NCBI GenBank assembly: GCA_021650895.1
Contig: CP091278.1
Location: 3,749,659 to 3,813,658, forward strand
Origin: Candidatus Jettenia sp.
GTDB taxonomy: Bacteria > Planctomycetota > Brocadiia > Brocadiales > Brocadiaceae
Direction: 5' to 3'
Length of the DNA: 64,000 nucleotides
The position numbers and the translations under genes are program-made. A model generated the notes under the pieces. The model was given only the letters and a program-made list of their open reading frames with translations. It was not told where the DNA came from and did no database searches. Shown one piece after another: positions 57,803 through 64,000 of this stretch (positions are counted from its first letter, which is position 1; each line of letters begins with the position of its first letter).

Positions 57803-59578
57803 ATGTTTAAAACAACCAAATTTGCTATAGCCGCACTTATCTTTTTCTCTTTGCTATCTATGAGCATAGCGAAAATATCTTTTTCTGATACCCTCAATAT
57901 TATCAGAGAAGGTATTGTAAGAGATTTACAGGGTATCACCCGAAAACAAGGTGAGATTATAAGAACTTGGATGGATGCAAGAAAAAAAGATGCGAGGGTT
58001 ACTGCCCATAATTTACATACATACTGTGGCACAACAATCCAGGAAAATAAGGAGCCGGATTTTTCAAAGCCCCTTGAATATCTTACTTTTATGAAAGATA
58101 TATATCATTACAAGGAAATCTTTATTACAAATCCCATGGGTATGGTTATTCTCTCAACAAATAAAAATAATATCGGACTTGATATAGCTTCTACTCAATA
58201 TTTTCAAGAAGCACTGAAAGGGAAAACGGTTTTCTCCGATATTATACCCTCAACAATACCTATTGAGAATGAATTGGGTGAGTTGGAATTGGGATTACCT
58301 ACTATGTTTGTATCAACTCCTATCGATAATGAAAAGTTAGAAATCTTGGGTGTATTAGTTTTTCGTCTGAATGTAGATGATCTCAAAAAATTGATACTAC
58401 CTATGAAAGCCACAGAGACAGGAGAGATTTATTTAATTAACAAAGATGGGCGCATGTTAACCGAATCCCGTTTTACTAATGATCTTAAGGGAAGCGGTCT
58501 TATTACAAAGAGGACATCTTTAGAATTGAGAGTGGCGAATCCCAAAACAGGAAATCTTACCCTTGCTGTTCAACAATGTTTAAAAGGACTGGAAGGATAT
58601 GATGATACAGGTTACCTTGACTATCGGGGTATCAGTGTGATGGGTTATTGGACATGGATGCAGGATTATAATTGGGGGCTTATCGCTGAAATTAATGTGG
58701 ATGAGGCATGTGATGAGGTGCGTAAATTTTTTCAAGATACAACCATTAAAAATTTGCGAGGGCTTATGCATCGTCAGGTTAACTTGGTAAAGATATACAT
58801 GGAAGGGCATAAGAATAATGTCAGGGCAATTGCCCGTAAACCCCAAACTACTCATTATACAAAAGGTGTGGTATCGGTAGATGAATTTGTAAATGCCTTA
58901 AATTATTTAGAGTTTATCAGGGATGAATATGGGTATAAGGGGATATTTATAGGTAACTCTTCTGGAATTATTAAGTTATCGACAGAGAAAAACCTGGTAG
59001 GTCTGGATATTTCAGGAGAAGATTACTTTATTGAAGCGAAAAAATATGGAGTTTTTGTGAGTGATGTGAGATCATCAAATACACCAATCGTAAATGAGTT
59101 TGGCAAGGCTGAACGCAATGTGCCTACATTTTTTGTATCCGCAATGATTCAGGATGATGCGGGAAATTTTGCAGGTATTATGGTTCTTCGGGTAGATACC
59201 ATGGAGTTAAATAAGCTCATGAAAAGTATTGAAATCGGCGAAAGCGGAGAAAGTTATCTCATTAACTCGGAAGGTGTCTTCATCACGGAATCCCGTTTTA
59301 CGATTGAACTTAAAAGGAACGGCATGATACAAGAGAGAACGGCTTTGGAACTGAAAGGGATTGATCCTAAATCGGGAAGGCTAACAAAGGGGATTACCGC
59401 ATGCCTGAGTGGAGGTGAGGGATATGATGCCACCGGTTATAAAGATTATCGGGGCATACCGGTGTTAGGTACCTGGTGCTGGATTCCGGAATATGAGTGG
59501 GGTATAATTATCGAGATCGATCTTGATGAGGCATTCCGCAAGAGTTCCGCCTTCTGGGGCATTAAACAATACTTCTAA
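57803..59578 (+). CDS. Exported protein with two tandem dCache domains
   Basis: A 591-residue protein with an N-terminal signal or anchor (residues about 5-25) and two similar double-Cache units, about 35-305 and 325-580. Each ends in the same signature, YRGISVMGYWTWMQDYNWGL in the first and YRGIPVLGTWCWIPEYEWGI in the second. Each also contains an S-TPI-NE-G block (IIPSTIPIENELGE, SSNTPIVNEFGK). No later membrane segment, HAMP or enzymatic domain follows. It is therefore probably periplasmic or anchored, binding a small ligand. It is clearly related to the dCache-HAMP receptor at 54861, so three copies of the unit lie within 5 kb. An AAGGAGG site precedes the ATG. Confidence 0.85.
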   Translation: MFKTTKFAIAALIFFSLLSMSIAKISFSDTLNIIREGIVRDLQGITRKQGEIIRTWMDARKKDARVTAHNLHTYCGTTIQENKEPDFSKPLEYLTFMKDIYHYKEIFITNPMGMVILSTNKNNIGLDIASTQYFQEALKGKTVFSDIIPSTIPIENELGELELGLPTMFVSTPIDNEKLEILGVLVFRLNVDDLKKLILPMKATETGEIYLINKDGRMLTESRFTNDLKGSGLITKRTSLELRVANPKTGNLTLAVQQCLKGLEGYDDTGYLDYRGISVMGYWTWMQDYNWGLIAEINVDEACDEVRKFFQDTTIKNLRGLMHRQVNLVKIYMEGHKNNVRAIARKPQTTHYTKGVVSVDEFVNALNYLEFIRDEYGYKGIFIGNSSGIIKLSTEKNLVGLDISGEDYFIEAKKYGVFVSDVRSSNTPIVNEFGKAERNVPTFFVSAMIQDDAGNFAGIMVLRVDTMELNKLMKSIEIGESGESYLINSEGVFITESRFTIELKRNGMIQERTALELKGIDPKSGRLTKGITACLSGGEGYDATGYKDYRGIPVLGTWCWIPEYEWGIIIEIDLDEAFRKSSAFWGIKQYF

Positions 59579-59765
59579 GAGAGTACCTGTTTCGAGCATC
59601 TTCTCAGGGCAATCTCTCTGTGAGAGGTAGGAATTATCTCAGTCGTTATTATAAGGAGATGATTCCTATCAATAACTTTATGAGAATTATGGTAACACTT
59701 TCGTTTTTTGAAAAAATACCGTGAGAAGCTCCGCTGGGAGCGACGTGAAAAGCTTCGTTGGGAGC

Positions 59766-59896
59766 GAAATGTTTATAGACAAATCATTCTGCCACAATCA
59801 AGCTCCATCGGAGCGGCATGGTATTTCTGTGTTAAGGTCACTTACCGCTCCGATGGAGCTAAGGTTCTGTATATCACATATTTCTATAAACATTTC
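59766..59896. repeat. Nested palindrome
   Basis: An outer perfect 14-bp inverted pair (59766-59779 with 59883-59896) encloses an inner perfect 16-bp pair (59801-59816 with 59845-59860). The structure resembles a folded, non-coding mobile or structural element. Short open frames here are produced by the repeats and are not considered genes. Confidence 0.7.
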
Positions 59897-59913
59897 ACCC
59901 CTATGGGGCATAA

Positions 59914-60173
59914 GCGTTACCTTAAGCAGTATTTGGGTGGCACGGACAAACTTGTTTGCCCGTGTTCAACCTGAGAGATGCGGTTATAATCACAAGATAA
60001 GATATATCTTACTTCTTAAGGTAACGCATATGTTCCTATGGGGTTATTTTTCAAAAACTTGTAGTAATCCAAAAATGAAACCGAACACAATGAGTCAGGA
60101 TTTGATTCCATGAACACGGACAAACCCTGTCCCTGTTCAAGACATACAGGGATAGGGTTTGTCCGTGCCACCC
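59914..60173. repeat. Nested inverted-repeat element with GGGTGGCACGGACAAAC ends
   Basis: A perfect 17-bp inverted pair, 59935-59951 and 60157-60173, bounds the larger element. A 13-bp pair (59914-59926 with 60015-60027) crosses its left end. A 21-bp hairpin with one G-T pair (60115-60135 with 60147-60167) sits inside the right end. No transposase or convincing coding frame is present, so this looks like a MITE-like or REP-like element or several merged ones. Confidence 0.7.
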
Positions 60174-60218
60174 TATTATGATAATATCTAGTTTCATCCT
60201 TTGAATACCATAAAGTAC

Positions 60219-60292
60219 GTAGGGCAACCCTTTAGGGCTGCTACCCCCGTGCATGTTCAGGCGGGGGAAGCAAGGCTAAAGCCTTGCCCTAC
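60219..60292. repeat. 74-bp structured dispersed repeat, copy B
   Basis: Terminal GTAGGGCAA and TTGCCCTAC are inverted copies. Internally there are three hairpins: CAACCCTTTAGGGCTG, CCCCCGTGC around TTCA to GCGGGGG, and GCAAGGCTAAAGCCTTGC. Same length and order as copy A at 49884. The remaining parts of the 59579-60430 gap show no gene. Confidence 0.78.
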
Positions 60293-60430
60293 ATCGACTC
60301 CGTTTTTTATAAACAGAGATGTAATATTTTACATCTCTCTTGTCAAAGGTATATATGATTCATGTAAATACAGAGGAACAAGACAATGACCAGGAGTGTT
60401 TCTGTTTACGTTATCTATACCAAAGTATTT

Positions 60431-60994
60431 CTAATATGAATGCGCCTCTTTTATTATTTTCTCAAAAGTCTGCAAAAAATCCATTTGCTCAAAAGATGCA
60501 TCGAAGTTCTTCAGCCAGTTTCGTATATAATCAATATCTATTTTGGAATTCTTAAGGATAACTGACCTTATATCCTCCAAATCTCTTGGTCTGCCAGCAA
60601 AAATTTTATGAATTATTAAATCCTCTGGTGAGGCAAATGAGACCGCTTGTCCCATAATTATTATCTTTCTTGCCCTTTTTATTGCTTCTATCTCATACGG
60701 GGTAAATGAAAATATAAAATCTACTCTTATTCCGCTGGTTTCCTCAATCGTAGGCAATACCATAGTATCCTTCACAAATGATTCTATATCTTTTGGGATA
60801 GGTTTTAAGGTAAGTTCTTTTACTATTGTGAGAAGTTTATGTATGTGATCGGTGGTAACGCCTAGTGTTATATCTATATCCCTGGTAAGTCGGGGTTCAC
60901 CGTAAAGGAGTACTGCCTGTCCACCTATAATCATATAGGGCAGACTATATCTCATAAGACATACACTTATTCTTGAAAGGAGTTCTTCAAACAT
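60431..60994 (-). CDS. AbiEii-like nucleotidyltransferase
   Basis: A 187-residue member of the DNA polymerase beta-like nucleotidyltransferase fold. The core is YMIIGGQAVLLYGEPRLTRD followed by IDITLG, giving the GG..., R-T-D-ID active-site pattern, with SFASPEDLIIHKIFAGRPRD later. In family terms it resembles the AbiEii/DUF6036 group, whose members act as toxins in some toxin-antitoxin or abortive infection systems. The gene overlaps the end of a small upstream gene by 28 bp. A toxin role here is inferred from gene pairing and is unproven. Confidence 0.82.
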   Translation of the reverse strand: MFEELLSRISVCLMRYSLPYMIIGGQAVLLYGEPRLTRDIDITLGVTTDHIHKLLTIVKELTLKPIPKDIESFVKDTMVLPTIEETSGIRVDFIFSFTPYEIEAIKRARKIIIMGQAVSFASPEDLIIHKIFAGRPRDLEDIRSVILKNSKIDIDYIRNWLKNFDASFEQMDFLQTFEKIIKEAHSY

Positions 60995-61218
60995 GAATTC
61001 AAAACCTTTGCAATCTTTATATCCACTTCTATTCCTTCCAAAGGGTCTTTAGAAGGTAGTACATGAAGCCTTATCCCTTCATTCCACATATCGGTGTAGA
61101 TCTTCAGGGATTGACTATAGGTAAGCTTACTTTCGTATCGGATAAAATTATCATCAAATTTTTTTAATAAAACAGGATTTTTAACCATGTGATGTAACCT
61201 TTCATGTAAAGTCAACAC
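60967..61218 (-). CDS. Small protein upstream of the nucleotidyltransferase
   Basis: An 83-residue, charged, helical protein (LTLHERLHHMVKNPVLLKKF at the start, IYTDMWNEGIRLHVLPSKDP in the middle) with no recognised domain. Its end overlaps the nucleotidyltransferase start by 28 bp on the same strand, so both are co-expressed. A partner or antitoxin role is plausible by position alone. It starts 9 bp after lhgO ends. Confidence 0.65.
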   Translation of the reverse strand: MLTLHERLHHMVKNPVLLKKFDDNFIRYESKLTYSQSLKIYTDMWNEGIRLHVLPSKDPLEGIEVDIKIAKVLNSCLKNSFQE

Positions 61219-61226
61219 AGGATCTT

Positions 61227-62435
61227 TTACTTGGCCTTATGACCCATTGCTTTTTCTACTTCATCGACAATAAATTTACTAAAGGAAAAGGCAGATGTAA
61301 ATGCCGGTGATACGGCATTGAGTATATGGGTAGAATTTTCTCCGTGCTCAATAACAAAATCCATTACTAGTTTCATTTTTTCCCTATCGAGTAGTTGCGC
61401 CCTGATTCCCGGGTTTAAATAATTACCAAATTTATTTATATCAATCTTTTTAACTAAACGTGCGGCTTGTTCTGTAAAATATTTCCTGTTGTATTTTTTA
61501 ATCTCTTCAAGGGTTAACTTCCTAAAATCAAAGGCGTTTGTACAGAAGAGTTTCGCTTCATTGAAAAAAATCTCTAAAAATTCATTTACTTTAAAGTTAG
61601 AAAAGCTCCTGTAGTTTTCTCTCCAAAAGGCAGGGATTGCTGTAGGGCCTATCTTTACTTTCCCATCTACCGTCTTCGTAAAGTGTACACCGAGGAATGG
61701 ATTTCCTAGATTTGGTACAGGATATATATGTTTTTGAATTAAATTATAATCTTTGTATTCCATGTATAACCCTTTAAAGGGAATAAGGGTATATTTGAGA
61801 CCAACTCCGAACTGATGAGCTGTTTTATCTGCGTAGAGACCTGCCGAATTGATTAAATACTTGAATTTTATCTTAAGGGTATCCGTTTTTACAGTAGAGA
61901 TATCTTCCCGTTTTATACATTGTTCATTGAGCAAAATGTCTACTTTTCCTTTTAAATTATCGGCGATATGCTGTACTATCTGTCTTGGATTTACCACTGA
62001 AGTTGCAGGTGAATATAAAGCCTTATTGAAAGTCTTCGCATTCGGTTCGAGTTCTGCTAACCTTTTTTCATCGATTAACTCTAAATCTACACCATTTTTA
62101 TCGCCTCTCCTTTTCAATTCGTGCAGGCCTTCTATTTCCTTCTCATCTTTTGCTACGACAACTTTTCCACATCTGTTTATTGCAAGATTATGCTTCAGGC
62201 AGTAATCGGTCAAAAGCTTATTCCCTTCTACTGTAAACCTTGCCTTTAAACTATCCGGGGTATAGTAAAAACCAGCGTGAAGTACTCCGCTATTCCTGCC
62301 ACTTGTGTGACACGCCAAAGAAGCCTCTTTTTCTAGTACAGTTATACGTAAGTCAGGACGCCTGTTATTAAGTTCCCTTGCAATAGAAAGGCCTACGATT
62401 CCACCTCCAACTATTACTATATCCGTTGTTATCAT
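61227..62435 (-). CDS. lhgO: FAD-dependent L-2-hydroxyglutarate oxidase-like protein
   Basis: A 402-residue DAO-family flavoprotein. The dinucleotide-binding start is TDIVIVGGGIVGLSIARELN, followed by EKEASLACHTSGRNSGVLHA, the segment typical of LhgO-like oxidases, and KFKYLINSAGLYADKTAHQF. It probably oxidises L-2-hydroxyglutarate to 2-oxoglutarate with electrons going to the quinone pool, but the substrate is inferred. It follows the DUF362 gene by 21 bp on the minus strand. Confidence 0.87.
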   Translation of the reverse strand: MITTDIVIVGGGIVGLSIARELNNRRPDLRITVLEKEASLACHTSGRNSGVLHAGFYYTPDSLKARFTVEGNKLLTDYCLKHNLAINRCGKVVVAKDEKEIEGLHELKRRGDKNGVDLELIDEKRLAELEPNAKTFNKALYSPATSVVNPRQIVQHIADNLKGKVDILLNEQCIKREDISTVKTDTLKIKFKYLINSAGLYADKTAHQFGVGLKYTLIPFKGLYMEYKDYNLIQKHIYPVPNLGNPFLGVHFTKTVDGKVKIGPTAIPAFWRENYRSFSNFKVNEFLEIFFNEAKLFCTNAFDFRKLTLEEIKKYNRKYFTEQAARLVKKIDINKFGNYLNPGIRAQLLDREKMKLVMDFVIEHGENSTHILNAVSPAFTSAFSFSKFIVDEVEKAMGHKAK

Positions 62436-62456
62436 TATTATTTTACCCTCCGATTG

Positions 62457-63527
62457 TTAATATACTGGCTCCTCTATCTTCAAATGGTAATAAATCTTTT
62501 GCATAAGTTCATCAAAACTATGTTTGTTTGTAGCGAGGCATTTAGCTATAATCTTTAACCTTGAGGGGTTGCTGATTCCAAGATTTAATTCAATAGCCCT
62601 TTTGATTTGCCGTTGTTCCCAAATATTTTTATCGCTGATTCTTTTCAGTCCGCCAAATGCCTTAATAATGCTTAATCCTACAACATCCGCAGCAATCCTA
62701 TCGCCAGTAATAATAATAAGGTTCGGTGTAGCTACGGTACCTTTTGTTGGTCCACCTCTTATAAAAATCTTTGTCCCATCGAGAATGTTGATGTGTGGTA
62801 TATAGGCTAAATTCAGTTCAGCAATGAGCTCATCCCAGGAATTCGGCGCAATAAAAAATGGACGTTGCCGGGGATGGATTGCTCCCATGAAGTTCTTTAG
62901 TGCGATTGAATAGTGGGCGTAACCATGGGTTTTAATGACAGGGATATTGACAATCCTGTCAACTTCATAGATAATTTTTGATACAAAAACCTTCTTTAAA
63001 AACCTTCCCCTTTTTATGTCTATTTCTGCCCAGCCATAGTCCTCAAAGGAGATAAATTCGATGTTCTCTTTACCGATAGCTTCCCATATACCTGACTTCA
63101 TGGCATTTTTCTTTGTGGGAAGTGCGAAAATGGCTGACATATCTCCCACGAATATTTTAGAAACTCCAGATTCATGCAGAAGTCTTATCGTGTGCTTAAC
63201 TACAATAGGATTGGTATTAGATGGATTTGCATAACGATTAACAATGTTCGGTTTTATGAGTATAGACTTGCCTTTTATTTCCAATTTTTCTAACCCACCA
63301 AGGAGTTTTATACCCTCTCTGAGCATAGTATAAATATCATCGCCTTGTACGATGGAAACGAGGGGCTTGTCTTCTTCTTTATAAACATTATAAACAGGTT
63401 TCGGTGTGATTTTTTTTACCCTCGGTCTTATAAAAAGGAGCCTGAAGGTATATCTCCATCGTGAGTTTAAAATGAGGAAGATCGATATACCTATGGAATA
63501 GAAAAGTGGATATTTTATAATCCGCAT
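62457..63527 (-). CDS. DUF362 family protein, membrane anchored
   Basis: A 356-residue protein with an N-terminal hydrophobic segment (YPLFYSIGISIFLIL), then a DUF362 domain: SILIKPNIVNRYANPSNTNP, VVKHTIRLLHESGVSKIFVG, IVNIPVIKTHGYAHYSIALK and NFMGAIHP. DUF362 proteins are common in anaerobes and often carry ferredoxin-type clusters, but no CxxCxxC motif is present here. Function unknown. It precedes lhgO on the minus strand and is divergent from cobK. Confidence 0.82.
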   Translation of the reverse strand: MRIIKYPLFYSIGISIFLILNSRWRYTFRLLFIRPRVKKITPKPVYNVYKEEDKPLVSIVQGDDIYTMLREGIKLLGGLEKLEIKGKSILIKPNIVNRYANPSNTNPIVVKHTIRLLHESGVSKIFVGDMSAIFALPTKKNAMKSGIWEAIGKENIEFISFEDYGWAEIDIKRGRFLKKVFVSKIIYEVDRIVNIPVIKTHGYAHYSIALKNFMGAIHPRQRPFFIAPNSWDELIAELNLAYIPHINILDGTKIFIRGGPTKGTVATPNLIIITGDRIAADVVGLSIIKAFGGLKRISDKNIWEQRQIKRAIELNLGISNPSRLKIIAKCLATNKHSFDELMQKIYYHLKIEEPVY

Positions 63528-63640
63528 GAAAATCCATTCGTTTTAAGGTTGACCGTATGTTGTGTTTCATGTACTATAACACAGACCTCCAGGTGGTTCA
63601 AGCTTTTAAGAATTCCTCAACGTAGATAAAGAGAAGCCAT

Positions 63641-64000
63641 ATGATTTTAGTATTATCGGGTACAGAAGAAGGTAAAGAAATTGTCAGAAGCCTATACAAA
63701 GAAGGATTCAGCCTTTTGACAACTGTTGCAACAGAGTACGGCAAGAAGGTTTTTGAGCAGATGGGTTTGGAAACTATTTGTTTACAAGGCCGCTTGGATG
63801 CAAATGGATTTGCTCAATTGATAAAAGAAAGAGAAATAGATACGGTGGTAGATGCAACTCATCCGTATGCAGTACAGGTATCTCAGAATGCAATAGATGC
63901 TTGCAAAAAAACAAATACCCGGTATCTGCGTTTCGAGAGGCAAAAGAGAGAAATCTCAGATCATCCGTTAATCCACAAAATAAAGACAATTGAAGATGCC
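63641..64000 (+). CDS. cobK: Precorrin-6A reductase (partial, runs off the window)
   Basis: NAD(P)H-dependent reduction of precorrin-6A (CobK) or its cobalt form (CbiJ). The first 120 residues are seen: ILVLSGTEEGKEIVRSLYKE, TVATEYGKKVFEQ, the signature VVDATHPYAVQVSQNAIDAC and YLRFERQKRE. The ATG at 63641 follows a GAGAAG site. The gene is divergent from the DUF362 gene, 113 bp away. The end lies outside the window. Confidence 0.9.
   Translation, partial: MILVLSGTEEGKEIVRSLYKEGFSLLTTVATEYGKKVFEQMGLETICLQGRLDANGFAQLIKEREIDTVVDATHPYAVQVSQNAIDACKKTNTRYLRFERQKREISDHPLIHKIKTIEDA

Noticed and set aside
59708-60113. Two overlapping frames of 88 and 130 codons in the palindrome-rich gap
   Set aside because: They cross several perfect inverted repeats and have odd composition; treated as repeat artefacts.
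60201-60555. Short plus-strand frames near 60201-60555
   Set aside because: They cover repeat copy B and the end of the nucleotidyltransferase gene, with no coding signs.

Overview
The window looks like one piece of chromosome from a Gram-negative, AT-rich planctomycete, most probably an anammox-type member of the Brocadiales. This placement is an inference from protein character, not from a search. Supporting signs are a SecE with extra N-terminal membrane segments, no L30 gene, an L2 with a planctomycete-like '[13 protein letters not shown]' motif, KDO synthesis (so an outer membrane), and a spread of cobalamin genes. Start codons are relaxed (ATG, GTG and TTG are all used) and many tRNA genes encode their own CCA.

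Layout. (1) 1-6270: housekeeping genes on both strands: nth; a minus-strand run of a LolC/E-type permease, a J-domain/TPR protein, purC and an inositol-phosphatase-like gene; then aroC. (2) 6350-40400: a nearly unbroken translation and transcription super-cluster, all on the plus strand. It runs tRNA-Thr/Tyr/Gly, tRNA-Thr-tuf1-rpmG-tRNA-Trp-secE-nusG-rplKAJL-rpoBC, rpsLG-fusA-tuf2, then the S10, spc and alpha operons through rplQ, and ends at a strong terminator. A SAM-dependent methyltransferase gene is inserted between rpsM and rpsK, and rpmD is missing between rpsE and rplO. The two tuf genes look identical over the whole coding region, differ in codon use from their neighbours, and encode a four-cysteine insertion. 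(3) 40400-47600: maf, a dual-specificity phosphatase, a lone 2-hydroxyacyl-CoA dehydratase-type activase, typA behind a promoter-terminator leader, hup, cobM, a secreted unknown, kdsA and tRNA-Thr(CGT). (4) 47760-52100: an alkaline-phosphatase-superfamily hydrolase and an APS kinase with a one-base deletion in its P-loop, a secreted unknown, and cobS-cobU. (5) 52135-57470: holA, a decayed hsdR tail, a repeat-rich gap, a small transaldolase, a dCache-HAMP membrane receptor without output domain, and rarA. (6) 57800-64000: a secreted double-dCache protein, an 850-bp palindrome-rich gap, an AbiEii-like nucleotidyltransferase with a small upstream partner, an LhgO-like oxidase, a DUF362 protein, and the start of cobK, cut by the window end.

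The super-cluster is the core of ribosome and RNA polymerase synthesis. Genes are spaced 0-90 bp apart with several 1-56 bp overlaps, so translational coupling is likely. Promoter-like sites were found before the tRNA groups, before tuf1, between tuf2 and rpsJ, before typA, hup, kdsA and tRNA-Thr(CGT), and before the double-dCache gene.

No CRISPR array, prophage, intact transposase or rRNA operon was seen. The least explained parts are the alpha-operon methyltransferase, the typA leader, the effector-less dCache proteins, the Cys-rich EF-Tu insertion, and a family of 74-bp structured repeats with larger nested palindromes nearby.
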